From Auriscalpium vulgare (taxonomy: Eukaryota > Basidiomycota > Agaricomycetes > Russulales > Auriscalpiaceae), in NCBI GenBank assembly GCA_019915015.1, contig JAHBBC010000029.1, forward strand, positions 1-64,000: a DNA stretch of 64,000 bases, given 5' to 3'. Shown here one piece after another: positions 10,873 to 23,400 of the stretch. A model generated the notes under the pieces. It saw nothing but the letters and a program-made list of their open reading frames with translations. It did no database searches and was not told the origin of the DNA. The position numbers and the translations under genes are program-made. How positions within the stretch are numbered: position 1 is the first letter of the stretch; the number at the start of each line of letters is the position of its first letter.

Positions 10873-11909
10873 ATGTCCGACCAAGCAGAGCTAGCATTTG
10901 CAAAGAACCTGATCAACACGCTCGCGTCGCTGCCGCTGACGTTCGACAACGATTTCCAGCAGGCGCCGGAGAACACTCTGAAGCGGGTCCCTGTCTTACA
11001 GGTACGCTCCTCCTAGAACACCCGTTCTGAACGTGGATAGGACGAGGCGATGCACAGGTTGAAGTCCCGCCCCCACCAGAACGGAAGAATGACGAAGCGG
11101 GAGCGATCGGTGAGCCCTATAAGAGCTCTCGATACCCGCCCAGCCACCAACGATCCTGGTTTGCGCAGCGACCACCATCCAACTGACCTTCAAATCTCTC
11201 AAACCACCGTTCTCCGTCACCATCCCCGTCTCTCCAGCGGACCCGATATCCGCTATCAAAGGCCAAATTGCCGCACAGCCTCACGCTCCACCCGCGGACG
11301 CTCAACGCCTCCTCCTGAAGGGCAAAGCCCTGGCGGACGCGAAGCTGCTCAAGGAGTACAGCATCAAAGAAGGAGACACGGTGAACGTCATGGTGAAACC
11401 AGGAGTTCAGTGGGATCCCACGCAGGCGCCGACTCCGCCTGCAGTGGAGACAACGCTGGCCGCGCCACAGCCAGTGCCAGCTACGTCGCTCAGCCCCAGC
11501 CCCAGCCCCAGCAGACGAGGCCATGGCCGTATCCCATCTGTCGTGCTTTCACCGTCCCCCGCCCCATCCTCACCTATGCAGGAAGTGCAGGACATCCCCC
11601 TCCTCGACGAAAGCGGCGGCACCATCTCTGCAGAGCTGCCCGCAGACATCTCCTTCCCGCAATCCACATACCGTGCGACGATTGCACAGCCCCAGTTTTG
11701 GGACAACCTCATCAGATTCCTGAGGTAGCGTTCCTCATCCCTCACTGTGACATGCCCGTAACCTTATGTCCAGATCGGAGTTTCCCGTCAATAGCGACGC
11801 AAACACCGCTTTTGAAGACTTCCTCAATGCTAGCAAGGGTGTCTTGACTCCCAGCGAAATCGCGAAGATTCGGGATTACGTCGGCGTCATTGGCATGGCA
11901 GGGACGTGA
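10873..11909 (+). CDS. Ubiquitin-like protein of Get5/Mdy2 (UBL4A) type
   Basis: Probably the adaptor that links the Sgt2 chaperone hub to Get3/Get4 for delivery of tail-anchored proteins to the ER. Four exons (10873-11001, 11058-11109, 11169-11724, 11774-11909) give 290 residues. The N-terminal helix (FAKNLINTLASLPLTF) resembles the Get4-binding segment. A proline-rich linker (EVPPPPERK) leads to a ubiquitin-like domain at ~61-138 with LTFKSLKPPFSVTIPVSP, ISAIKGQIA and LKEYSIKEGDTVNVMV. A Ser/Pro-rich spacer precedes a C-terminal helical domain (FWDNLIRFLRSEFPV, IAKIRDYVGVIGMAGT) in the place of the dimerisation domain. The exon 2 acceptor at 11058 was chosen because it gives the proline-rich linker. 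The three-part architecture supports the call; Ubl domains alone are not diagnostic. Confidence 0.7.
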
Positions 11910-12587
11910 TGCGTCCGCGCGGGACATTTCCTCGCAAGCCACTCTGCTGCTGTTCGCAATTCTGCCAAGGTAGCACTTTGACACATCTTCATTCCTATGA
12001 TGATCTAATGCGCTTAGGCAGATCGACATGAAGAATCCCGAGCATACTTGAACTACGCTGCATTTGTAGGATACCTCGTTTGCTGCTCAACCACACCATT
12101 CCATGCGCCTCTGTGAAAACTCGGTTGAATATCCAACCATGCTGTGCTGCACGACGTGTGGGTCTGTGTAAGAAGCTGTCATAGGACAGCTGAGCAACCC
12201 ACTACGCCCCGCGCATGTGGTTGGCCACGCCCGACGCGCGCCTCATGGAAGGATGCGGCCTGCGATGAGCGCTCTACTACGGAACTGGGCCGCGTTTTGG
12301 CCATGTTTCGTAGTCGTCTAGGCCATGTCTCATGCATGGCTGTGTCCTAGGCCGCATGCACCGCCTTCCTGTACTCGCATACATATGTGAATATGTGTGA
12401 AGGTCGTGGCAATTATGTAGTTCTTAGAAGAACGTGACGCCTGAGGCGGTGTGCTGAGGCGCCGCACACCGCCACCGCCTAACAGGCTGTACAGGCCCTG
12501 CGGGAGTCGAAAGATAAAAGATCGTGGCCCTACTCTGGCACCTACATCGCCCTCGTCCCCTGCCACACTCCCCGCCTCGCACATCCT
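11910..12587. other. Intergenic region, no gene seen
   Basis: About 680 bp between two rightward genes. No open frame shows a motif or plausible splice partners. It should contain the 3' end of the Get5-like gene and the promoter of the next gene. Confidence 0.6.
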
Positions 12588-13298
12588 ATGTCCAACATGC
12601 TTCATGTGTGAGTCAAGCTCGAGCTAGCCGACGCGATACTTTGTATGTTGAGACTGCATCTTCGCAGCCCCAATGTGCATCAGGATCAGCGGTCCGAGGC
12701 CGGCACCGACGTGAGCGACGACTCGGTCGTGACAGGCGCCGACAGCACCACATCCACCATACCCACGAAGTCCACATACTCGATTTTGTTATCCATTGCG
12801 TACGTCTGGCCTGTAGTAATAGACGACTGAAGCTGATGTGAAACACAGCGGGATGTTGAAGAACATCCGCGGCTATTTCGTGCCCCGGCCCACAGACTCC
12901 GCCTCCGCCGCAGAGGCCACACCGAAAGCGTGAGTGCAGACTGGCCGCTCGGCGTGAAATCACACTGACATATTGGTTTTCAGGGAGCTCCCAGTCGGGT
13001 ATGTTGCATATTGACTCGAGATTCCGGCTTGTGCTGATCGCGGAGCAGGGAGACAGGCACGGACACTGCGAGCGTGTCAAAACTCGGGGGCATTCTCAAG
13101 TGGAAGCCGCGCGGCGGACCAAAGATGCCGCAGGGCGGGACCAAGCTGCCGCAGGGCGGGATTAAGCAGGACGAGACTAAGTCGCCGCAGGGCAAGACCA
13201 AGGTCAAACATGCCCACCAGAAGCCCAGCAATGGCGTGTCTCAGAAGCCCACCGGCGGAGGCACGAAGCAGTCTGGTGGTGGTTGCGAGGTTCAATAG
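12588..13298 (+). CDS. Small Lys/Gly-rich protein with a short internal repeat, unknown function
   Basis: Not recognised. Five exons (12588-12607, 12668-12799, 12849-12929, 12984-12998, 13049-13298) join in a single consistent frame to 165 residues, every donor and acceptor being canonical and every intron in phase 2, which supports a real gene despite the 15-nt exon. The N-terminal half is Ser/Thr/Asp-rich, followed by a hydrophobic-aromatic patch (STYSILLSIAGMLKNIRGYF). The C-terminal half repeats P-Q-G-G/K-x-K units (KMPQGGTKLPQGGIK) and ends in a glycine-rich GGGCEVQ tail. No signal peptide or clear TM segment. It lies tail-to-tail with the kinase gene, 181 bp apart. Could be lineage-specific. 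Confidence 0.55.
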
Positions 13299-13479
13299 GT
13301 CATGTCGCCGGATGATGCATTGTTCCCCATTATGATACCTCACAGTATGACCTGCATGTTTGCTCATACCTGGACAAATTGATACCCTATTACATCGTGC
13401 TGTGATCGATATATGCCTAACTGATTTCGCTGCATTAACCAATATACTCTCTGGTGAGATACAGAGGGAATCTCGTCTG

Positions 13480-14758
13480 CTACTCGCCAGAGGCTTCCTG
13501 TCCGCGAGTCAATGGTGCATTGGTGTCGGCAACGTCTGCTCGGATAGAACGCCACTGCCGTAGTGCCTCTTCTGCTGTCGGCCGATGCATAGGATCCTCT
13601 ATCATCATTTCGTTAAGCAAAGGCGCCAGGAAATCAACATTCGAAAACCGCTGCTCTCGAATCTCAGCTCCCACTCCAGCTCCGGATGAAGGTCCCACAC
13701 ACCTCGTGAAACTCATGCTTCAGTAAATTTCCCATGCTGAAAACATCGACTTTGAAAGGGTTGTATGCAACGTCCTCAGCCAAATCTGGCACCTCCTCGT
13801 CGCGTCCTTCCGTGCCAGTAACTTCTTTGGGGTGACCAGGTGCGTTGCGGGAGGAGATGTCATAGTCGACGAAATAATACCGAACGCCAGCTTTCGATCG
13901 TGAAATCATCGTAGGGGCAACGGGCCCAGATGCGTCCGGAAGAAGACCGTTGAGAGCTGGATGGAAGCCGCATGGAAACATGGCGGCTGCGTCCATCATG
14001 ATATTGGATGGGGAGCAGTCTCTGAACGAGACTACGATGAGAGGCCATTGGCAATTCACGCATGCCCACTCACCGGTGAGCTACACCTTGCTCGTGCATG
14101 AAAGCCAAGCCCTGAAATGCGAGAGAGTCAGGTGATGGTCCTCGCGCTAGTCATTGCCGAAAGCTACTTACCTCCAACACTTGATCCACAAAGACCACGA
14201 TCTCGTCAACACTCTCAAAAGGAGGGTCGTCCATTGGGTGGAAAAATGGCATCACCATGTACGACACAGCACTGTCATCGGGGTCTTCCAAGACGTCGAG
14301 TATAGGCACGGAATGGTTCCTGGGATCTTCGCGGCGCTGCTTCGAGCGCAGAAGGAGAGCCGTATTTGACTCCTTATTGCCCGTGCTGATCTTCTTGATG
14401 CAGACGAGCTTCCCGTCTGCGATACGAGTCGCATCTGTCACAAGAATGCGCATCTGCGTAACAAATAATGTCGAATTTGAGAAGAACAGTAGCATGCTGA
14501 GATCGATCGTACGGGAGAGGGATAATTGTCCTCGCATAGTGCGGGATCTTTTCCATTGCTTATCCACGATGGCGTCCATCCTGGCCGAAGTCGTGGTCGT
14601 AGCATGTAGCCTTTTGACTCGAGGAATGGCTGCCGGCCGAGCCAAGGAAATTCGTGCAAGAGGAGCGTGCTGTTATCTGCTGTGCCTTCAGGCCCCTCGG
14701 TCGGGGACGCGTGTGCGTGTGGTGAGTTTGTGTTTTCGTAGTTGGTCATGGTAGGCAT
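13480..14758 (-). CDS. Protein kinase of a basidiomycete-type family, catalytically complete
   Basis: Five exons (14513-14758, 14172-14453, 14074-14111, 13703-14021, 13480-13650) give 351 residues. The lead-in LRPRLRPGWTPSW is a feature I recall from lineage-expanded Agaricomycete kinase-like proteins. The beta-3 lysine is in LVCIKK (K102), the hinge region is YMVMPFF, and the catalytic loop is HEQGVAHRDCSPSNIMMD with HRD at 188-190 and the Mg-binding Asn present. The DFG position reads DYD in YYFVDYDISS. The C-lobe has EDPMHRPTAEEAL. An intron interrupts the codon for the HRD arginine, exactly as in the paralogue at 5173-6330. The acceptor of the last exon was placed at 13650; an in-frame alternative at about 13662 exists. 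Substrates unknown. Confidence 0.8.
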
Positions 14759-15704
14759 GATGATAGGTGACAGGTGAATGTCGACGCCGGGCCACTGCGT
14801 GCATGCTATTTCGGTGACGTATCGAGCCCCACCGCGACATGCGCGCTTGATCATGTGATGTGAACTGAAGGAAAACTTCATCAGCTTGACATCTAATAGT
14901 AACATTGCCGCAGAGACATGGCGGCCACCCTTGGCGGGCGAGACAGTATGCCCATGGGACAATGAGAAAAAGAACAGGCACAAGAGAGAAGTGACCATGT
15001 GCAACAGGGGACCGCCAGCCGGAAGCCAAAAGTCACAGAAACTTAAAGTTCTGGGGATGGGCAACGCCGCCCAGGACCTGAGAAACAGTCACGTGAGGAA
15101 GCCGCGCGTAGCTGTTGACCCATAATCAACGGCTCGCAACGCGAAGGATTGCGACTTCGTAGCATGAGAAATTTCCGAATCTTTACGTGTAAATGGTAGA
15201 TAATATGCTAGTCTACATTATGCTGGAACAAAATCACCAGACTCGCCAAAGTGAAATTGGTATGACCAAAATGGCTGGAAAATCGACATATTCATACAGT
15301 CAGAGCACGAAATCAGCGAGTTTTATTCAAAGAATCTGTGGAGGTACATGTAGAGTATCATTCTACGAAAATTCGAGGCGAGCTGGGCGCAATGTTGAGG
15401 CCAGAGTCTTTGCATGCGGAGGACACCCGATTTCTCGGGCGGTCTTCAGCCACAGACGCGCCAGACGCGTAAGCGCCCATCGTCGACTTGCTAACCACAC
15501 TCGCTACACCGTCTCCCTCATCGAAATCCACACTCTCTTTACTTATATACCATTTATATGTAAGTTCTTCATGTCTTTGTGAGTTCCCAGCTAACGAGAG
15601 TGGGATTTACCCTCACTAGGCTCATAATCCTCTGAATCTCGACACATCGTCGGTCAAGAGCCCGGGACAGCACACGGGCGCGTATTGAAGTACAGCAGTC
15701 AATA
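14759..15704. other. Gene-free stretch upstream of the transposase-like gene
   Basis: About 950 bp, AT-richer than the flanks after 15120. No convincing open frame. It should contain the promoter and left terminus of the transposase-like element, but I could not find a terminal inverted repeat pairing it with 18808-19600 by eye. Confidence 0.5.
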
Positions 15705-18700
15705 ATGGGGCAACATACGCGCCGGTACACTCGGAAAACTCGAAGTCCAGCCCAGAAAGCACACCTGAAGAAGCTCTCGCAGCTGCGCCGAGGCAGCAAA
15801 GAGAATGGGGAGGATGCGGCACAGATCAACTCACCTGTGGCTCGGAGAACGCGTGGAGCAGCTGCCAAGGTGCGCAAATAGAACGCTTATGCCATTAGTG
15901 TTGCTAAATCTTTGTCTTGCATGCACAGAATGGTGAAGCGAGCATCTTGGCGGACCGTCTTGAGGCTGCGGAGTTCCAGCTTCAAATCACGACGACACGG
16001 CTCCATTCAAGCGCAAATAAGGTGTCAAATCTGCAAGGCGACATTCAGCAGCTTCAGAAAGACAAGGAATCACTTACCAGCGCGCTCTTAGCTGCCCAAA
16101 GCTCTGCCGAGCAACCTCCAATGACATCCCTTACGACATATCAGCTCGTGCGTACTGAACGGCGGAAAACTCAACGTACAGACGCGCGTCTCAAGCAGGC
16201 CAGAGCGCAGGTATCCGAGCTCCAGGAAAATTTGCGCTCAGCAATTGAGGCAAATAATGTGGCGGCAGTCGAGGTCCGCGAAGCCCAGACAGTGTCGGCG
16301 GTGCAGAAGATACATCTCGCCGATCTTCGCCGGAAGATCCGGGCCCTGCAAATGAAGGTCAGCAGGGCACCTAACGTTCAACAGAAGGCTGTTCAGAAGG
16401 CAATTAAGAAGGCGCTGAAGGCAGCAAAGACAGCAAAGCTTACGCATGGAGGCGCCTACACGCATCAAGCCCGAGCGCTCGCGCGGACCCTTGTCAAGAA
16501 TGGCTGCGCTCGTGCTTCCGTCGCGGCCATGATTTCACAAGTTGCGAGGACGTTCGGGGTGACTGTTGACCGGTCCATGAGCCGCCGCAGCGTGTCTCGC
16601 TCTATTATCGAGGGTGGGGTTGCAGCAAAGATGCAGCTCGGATATGAAATCAATCAAGCTGAAAGTAAGCAATCAGTTTTCTACACGCTGCACATTCTGA
16701 TTGAGATGCTGCAGGCATCACCTTAAGCGGAGATGGAACTTCGCACCGGCACACCAATTTCGAGGCGCGACACATTGCGATAAATGTCGGCTCGTACGAA
16801 GATCCCTCCGCCGCCCCGTCACACAAACTCCGCTTGCTCGGGGTGGACTCGGCTGTTGACCACAGCAGCGATACACAGCTGCAGGGCTGGAAGGACAAGG
16901 TGCTTGATATGACAAGCACCTTCTCGGAGAGCCCGCTGGCAAAGCGGCTGGACAGCCAGCTCCGACCGGACGACTTTGTGCGCAAAGTCGCAGGGATGAG
17001 CGGTGACCATGCCTTCGACCAGAAGAAGACTCACCGTGGTATAAATGCGTGGAAGGAGGAGGCCGTCAAGGTGGGAATTGGCGAGTCGATGCTCAAGGAG
17101 ACCTTCAATGGAATGCGACCTATCTTGGCGGAGGCGCTCTGGGACAAGATTGCCGCTGCGGGAGGTATAATGGCCTGGGAAGCGTTGTCAAGTCACGAGC
17201 AGGCAGTCCGTGATGCTGAAATGATGCGGTCAGTTGCACGTCGCATCGGGATGGAGGCGTTTGATCGTCTCTCGGAAGCCGAGCAACAGACGCTCACAAA
17301 GATGATATGGGCCGGATGCTGCATGCACAAGGATCTCAACTCCGTGCGGGGAGGCGATAAGGCAATGCAGAATGCGTGGGAGGTGTTGGGACTCGAGCGG
17401 CCGGTCCTCCTTGCGAACAAGGACAATGCAGCAACACTTGCGCTTGCCGGTGGTCGAGGTGATAATCCGACGGCGGCTGAGCAGCGCGCAGCGGCGATTT
17501 CGAGCCGCGGGGGCGTCAAAGCAGTCAGCCTTGCGGGGGCAATTTTTAATCACAAAGATGACAAGAAGGGGCAACAGAATACGCACCGCTTCTACATGCA
17601 GCAGCACCTCGGTGGCAACGCGCGCACCTTCCCCGACGTCTCAAACACCCGCTTTGGGACCTATTGCAAAGGCGCGGAGGAGCTCATCGTTCATCTGAGA
17701 ACGTACATCAACTTCCTCGAGCTTGTCCGGGACAAAAAGGAGAAACGAGCCTTTAACCACATGGAATCCAACCTCTACAAGGCTCTCCATGATCCAGCTA
17801 CTCTCACCGAGCTCGCCGTCCTTGCTTTATATGGGCAGGCCATCGCGGAGCCCTACAGTCGCACGGTTCGAGGGTCCAAGGGCACCGAGCAGAAGAATGC
17901 CCTTGATCTAGGGCCATTCCATCGTGAGCTCCGGGCACATATACAGAATCTCATCGACAATCCTCACCTGCTGCTTGATCCAACTGCTGCAGGAGAGACA
18001 GGATCCTTGGATGGCGAGGAGTGGTCAACTCCGGAGCTGTTCGTTGCAGTTCAAGAGCTGTCGCCACGCTTACCACACCTCGAACCAATTCTGGTCGCCT
18101 TCCTGGAAGGGACGCTTACCACATGGGAGCGCTTCTCTTCGGAATTCGCTCCCGGGGGTCTGATTGATCAGGCAACGGCCTCGGAGCGTGAGCTGGCATG
18201 GATGCCGGCGACGAATGACCATAACGAGGGTATCCTTGGGGCTTACCGCGTTTTCGCCCGTCAAAAACCGGCCGCCACGCTGCACAATTTCAATGCTCAA
18301 GCAATGTATCATCAGAACGGCACTGAAGAGTTCATGCAAGCACTGCTGACCGACGAGGACTATGAATATATCCGCAGACAAGCACGCAAAATTGACAGTA
18401 GCGGGCTCGAGGCAACTCGGCGTCAGGCTCAGGTTGAGTTTGACCAGCGGCTAGTGGATGCGAAGCACAAAAAAGACGCTGCGCGGGAGAAGAAGGCCGC
18501 AGAGAACCAGGAGCGCCTATCTAAGGTTCAGGTTGTTGTTGATCCAAAGGCTCTCGACCAGATGAAGGCGCCAGAGCTGAAGGAACAGCTCGAGTGCCTC
18601 CGTCAGTGGGACAAGAAAATCCCACTGAAGTCCCACCTCAAGAACAAAGCAGAGGTTCGGAAAGCACTTGCCAGTGCAGTGGACCGCTATATCAGCCGTC

Positions 18701-18807
18701 ATATCGAGAGGGTGACGGCAGAGGGAGAAGATAGCGAGCCTTCTGATGAGGCTGTCCAGCCTGTCCCTGCAGACATGGCCTCGGACTTGGATTCAGACGA
18801 TGACTGA
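15705..18807 (+). CDS. Transposase-like protein of an Agaricomycete repeat family, intact
   Basis: Three exons (15705-15869, 15929-16664, 16715-18807) splice in frame to 997 residues with no stop or shift. Residues 1-55 are very basic. ~56-165 form a coiled coil. ~200-290 look like a helix-turn-helix DNA-binding unit (TLVKNGCARASVAAMISQVA). From 302 the pattern ITLSGDGTSHRHTNFEARHI suggests the first beta strand of an RNase H-type fold, with D307. Further conserved-looking acidic and metal motifs are SGDHAFDQKK (398-402), WAGCCMHKDLN (~499-509), NHKDDKKGQQ and ATNDHNEG (D802, E805). The C-terminal part is basic and coiled, then SAP-like (MKAPELKEQLECL), with an acidic tail. I recall very similar multicopy hypothetical proteins in Agaricomycetes but cannot assign a named superfamily. 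Exon joins are strongly supported because each restores a conserved-looking motif. Confidence 0.7.
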
Positions 18808-20034
18808 CACTCTTTTCACACATACCGGATCCAGATAATCAATTCCGAATATTCTACATAATCTCCATAGTTTTTCTAACTGTCTATAGTGTACATACGC
18901 CGTTGAATCGCGTTGGGTCAGTGACTCCGGTCATTTAGCAGGTGGGAATCTTACATAACCCTCACGCGCTTTGAACCGAGGGTGCCCCTCCCCATTTAAC
19001 TTAAACGCAAAGGGCACGACAGCGCGGTCGGAGAGGTCGTATGCGACGCTTGATCATCAGCGGTCGTATCTTCGCGGTGCCTCAAAATACAAAACATTCT
19101 CAAGTCGCTTCGACAAGTTCGTTCCCAGACTCAACTCTATTAAACAACTTGGCGGACACGGCCTAGACATATGTCAAAAGCACACGGGAAGCAGATGAGA
19201 AACACTTATCGCTGACACACTGCCAATGGCCAACTAATAGTCGTGCTTGTTTTTGACGCCTTCTTGATAGCGTCAAATTCAAGTAACAGTCAGCTCAAAG
19301 CTAGTTTCCAGGTCCATTGATGACCAAAGCGACTACATGCGTGTTTGGCTTAGGGTAGCCTGAAGATTGATTAAGTCCAGACGGCAGGTGAAGTGGAAAG
19401 CGCGCGGGGCAGGATTGCTCCTGAGCGCTGTTGAAGGTTGGGAGGGGCGTACCGTTTTGCTCGGATGCGTATTGCAAATCGAGCATGAAGTGTGTCCAAC
19501 GCAGCGTACCCTTCTACTTACTCTGCTTCAGCTTGCGAGAAGTCGCTCAGGATAGCATCGCGAGACTGAGAGTAAGTACTTAAGAGTTCGGCAGGGTGGC
19601 AACACCATCAGCAAAAGTGCCGAAGTCGCGCGAAGGCGCGTATGCCTTCCCGATCGGGACACACCTCGGATGGCCTCGCGTGGGGCTCACATGGGACACC
19701 CCGGTCTGGGATTGGACCCAGGTTTTTATTAGAAGCACAGGAGCCGTAGCACGTAGAAAGTGTGTAGTACAGTACAGTGCTGCGATAAATACACCGAAAA
19801 CTAGAGAAGATGGGGCTGCATTGCTGTCACTACTACGCTCATCATCGCGCTCGTTCTCGCCATCATCCGGCCCCAAATTACCATCCTCTGTACGACGGCA
19901 ACGCGAGCTTCGGCGTCGTGGGCTCACGCGCACGCTGAGCCTCGAGCGCAGCAGAAGGCGCATCTCGTCCGTGTCGACGCTCGCCTCGGGGTCCGCAGAC
20001 CGCGAGAATCACGGCGGGCTGGGGCGCGCGAGCT
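18808..20034. other. Gene-poor region, no gene called
   Basis: About 1.2 kb after the transposase-like stop. The first 500 bp are AT-rich and may include the element's right end. On the minus strand an AATAAA-like signal lies near 19725, which could belong to the tentative gene at 20035-20494. No coding sequence could be supported. Confidence 0.4.
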
Positions 20035-20494
20035 CTACCGCCGCCTGTCCCGCATCATGGCGGAGCAACCGCGACGCGCTGCCCGACCATCATGCGGAGG
20101 CCTGTGCGACACTGCGCCGCGCATATACCCGTTGCTCCTCGAGCCCGCACTCGAGTCATCCACCCCATGAACTGCCGCCGTGTCGCCCGGATGCCTGATG
20201 TCCATGCTCGCCACGTCGTCCCTCCCTTCCTGCTCGCCGACGTCCACGAAGCGTCCTTGCCCCGCGCCCGCACGCGCTGTGCGAGTCGACCATCGTGAGC
20301 CGTAGGCACAGCCGCCGTCGCCTCTAGTGCGTTCACAGTCCCCGTTTGTGCCACCACCCTTGTGTCTGGTGGCACAGCCCATTCGCCGTGGGCGAGCCGC
20401 AGCGCGCGACACGCCGCCGTCGAGCTCACCTCGTGTAAGATGTGCGGTCGTTCGGGCCGTCGTAGGCCCAGCAGCGCGAGTTGCTGCTTGCCAT
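20035..20494 (-). CDS. Tentative small gene, unknown product
   Basis: Weak call. On the minus strand a pyrimidine-rich tract (20520-20570), typical of fungal 5' leaders, is followed by an ATG at 20494. Exon 1 (20430-20494) would read MASSNSRCWAYDGPNDRTS and exon 2 (20035-20323) would add an acidic/glycine-rich stretch (DVGEQEGRDDVASMDIRHPG), giving 117 residues after a 106-nt GT-AG intron. The intron is long for this window and the product has no recognisable motif, so other splicings remain open. The DNA is GC-rich, and open frames are expected by chance in all phases. Confidence 0.2.
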
Positions 20495-23400
20495 CGAGTG
20501 AGTGCCAGGAGAGGAAGTTGCAGGGCGGGAGGGAGAGGGAGGGACTTTGTGGGAGTGAGTGAAGTGAGTCAAGTAGCGGCGGTAGCGTCTTTAGCGGGAA
20601 AGAGGCGCGAGCTGGGACTTGCGATGGACCGCAGTTGGGCAAAGTCGCGGTAGCACGGCTTGCAGGCTGTATGCGGGGGCGTGACGATGACTCGACTCCG
20701 CGTCGCGTCGCGTTTTGAAACTCCGCTCCTTGCTCATATATATAGAGCGGTGGAGCGAGTTCGCTGTCTCGTTGCCCTTTCCCTCCCTCCCTCATCCTGC
20801 CAAGGCCCATCTGCCCGTCGCTCCGCTTCTTCCCTGGCTGGCAGCCCGGCGTCCCTTTGAGCGCTGAGTTGTGCAGGTGAAGCTCCCTTCCTCTCACAGG
20901 CTCGAGTGTCGACTGACAAGAATCCCAGGTTGAGCCTCTCGTTCACTGCGTCGGTCAACAGGTACGCATATATTTGCCACACGCGCTGCCATTCTTCAGC
21001 ATAGCTCACGCCCGCTTTGAGTAGTACAATGACTCATTGATGTTGCTAGCCCCGGACTAGCTTCCTAGGTACGTGATGTCTACCTCCCGGTTTTCCGAAT
21101 CTCACCACACGTCCGCAGGACTATCTCGATTACCATGACAACATCCACGAGCATACAAGGTACACTCACCCGCCGTGACTTTTTCTCTTAGGTTGCCTAA
21201 CATCCGTTCTAGCGCATCGGGCGCGCATATACTCGTCATATACTACGTCCCACCCTTCCTCGACATTGCTTTCTGTGTGCTACTTGTGCGTGAGAAGCTC
21301 CGAGGGCGCTGCTGCCCCGCGATGCAAGGTGAACGGTTTGCCCGACGTCGTGCAGGCCGTCGGTGTCTCTCTAGTGTACTGTATACTGTAATTTCAATAT
21401 AATTTTTATTTTGCTCATGAACTGCTATGACCATAAGAAGAACTACCACACTGCCCTCCGATTGTATCACAATATCTGGTGAACCGAGTCTCGCAGCCAT
21501 GGCTAGGTTTATAGTCTTGTGTCGGCTCGTATGGCCTCGGATAGCCATGTGTGGCTATCCCAGTCTCGCAGCCATGGCAAGGTCCCGAGACTCGGGAACT
21601 CAACCATTCGACATGAGGCTATCCGAGGTCGACCCCAGACCGGCGACCGCGCCAGGGTCTGCCCAGGCTGGAGACCCGTCCAAGGTCCACCTGAGATCAC
21701 GTGAGTATTTCTGAGACCACGGCCCTTTTGCTGATGACCATCAGCAAAACAGTGTTCATCCGCTATTACCTTGCGGCCCGTACCGCACGTGACAGTGCTG
21801 GCACCGATTTGCATAGGTTTACAAGGGCAGTACAAGGCTTTATAGTATCGCCGGCGTCCTTAGCGTCCTTTGCGCTGGCCAAATAATCGCTACGGGATTC
21901 TATCACACTTGTACTTCACTTGTGAAGGCATGTAAGTTCTCAGCCCGGATTTGTCAATAGTCGGCAACTGGTCGGCAACCCGTGTGCGCAGCTGCGAAGG
22001 GAGACGCATCCCTTGGATCATCATATCATCATTGTATCAACTCATAAAGGCCGTACTAGTAGCAGCCTCGATAACATATCGCTTCTCGATGTCTACAACA
22101 CTACAGCACGGCCCGCCACCCTTGCGCGGAAGGTTAGAACTTAGCGGCAGGCTGCAGCTGTAAGCAGCCTGGGCCACCTCTCCCTTCTAATAAGCGTGCC
22201 CCACGGCTCTGGGAATCAACCATTATGATCCATAATTGTCGTTGTCGTACTTGATTTGCGGCATGAGGGCAAGACGGACTTGAGCGACGGTTACACGCGA
22301 GCGCGGTGTTCTTGTCGCCCTGACGAAGCCTGCGAGCAGAATGGAGTCGGAAACTGGAAAGGACCTAGCACAGACACAAGATGGGCACTTCGAGGGCCAT
22401 GAAAGCACCTTCGGAGGCCCGGTGATTTGAGCAGCCCGAGTAAGATGAACGAAAATAAATTCGTAGAATGGAGGCGAAGGCGTACTACATAAGGACGACG
22501 ACCCGCAAAGCCGCGCCCCTCGTTCCCATCTTCCTCTCATGCATCCCCATCGTCCTCGCAGTTGATGATCGTGTCCCCTAGCGTCGTAAGTCAGCATTCA
22601 CATATCTGGAGAAGAGTTTGAGCAGCGAAGTATGTGTGAGTATTACTACATAGTTCCCACGCGCTCTATCTCCTCCCGGTCGCACACGTCAGCGCGTCAG
22701 CCCGTGCACAGGCCAACGTCGCCAACACTTGAGTTCTCCCAGGTCAGTACCTCGTCAGTAGGTACTGCGATCACTTCCTCGGACTTGTGACTTCTCAGTA
22801 TCTTGTCCTATCATATGCGCTCGCGCGCAGCTCAGCTCCGATCTCGACAACCTGCGCGCGGATAGGCCAAGACCGTGCATCTGTTCAACTGTAAGGTACG
22901 TGCGGACAAACAGTACTTGTGCTCGGAGTGACAGCAATGACACGCGCCTAACAGCGCCTCGACGATTTGTAGGGTTGGATTCCGTTGGAATGCGTCTACC
23001 TTCGGCGCAACCTGCTCTGGCGAGTCTGGCACCTCAGTTCCCGTGCCCTCCACGCACTGACCTATTTACGGCTTCCAGGCGCGCGTGAATTATCTCCTGC
23101 TACGCCATCGGATGGCGGATCTCCGCCACGTCGGCTGCTCGCGGCAGCGTCTCCGACATGTCGAACCCGGGTACGTCAACCGCAGCATATGTGTCGTAGG
23201 CGCGCCAGAGGCCAGACTATATACCGCGAGCACGTCGCGTAATACTGCGGCGTATGCGGCTCCGTCTAGGTGCAGCATTTTGCGGGTTCGATGCGGCCAT
23301 TTGGACTGTCCAGGGGCAGGCATTCGTGCTTGGGACATATTTGTAGTATCTACATTAGCAAAAATAAAATTGCCTTTGCCGTCGTTTAATTATCTGAATA

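Noticed and set aside
15705..18807. Assignment of the transposase-like gene to the KDZ, hAT or Mutator superfamily
   Set aside because: The diagnostic motifs I know for those families are not visible, and no terminal inverted repeats or target duplication could be found, so the superfamily is left open.
19650..19740. A tRNA-like stretch
   Set aside because: No cloverleaf with matching acceptor stem, anticodon loop and T-loop could be drawn.
20055..20897. A 280-codon minus-strand open frame
   Set aside because: It runs through a likely TATA element and a pyrimidine-rich leader, and its translation is low-complexity. A different frame is only tentatively called at 20035-20494.
21050..21400. 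A possible small membrane protein gene downstream of the 20.74-kb TATA-like element
   Set aside because: Hydrophobic frames exist after plausible splicing, but none matched a known family or gave a unique intron chain.
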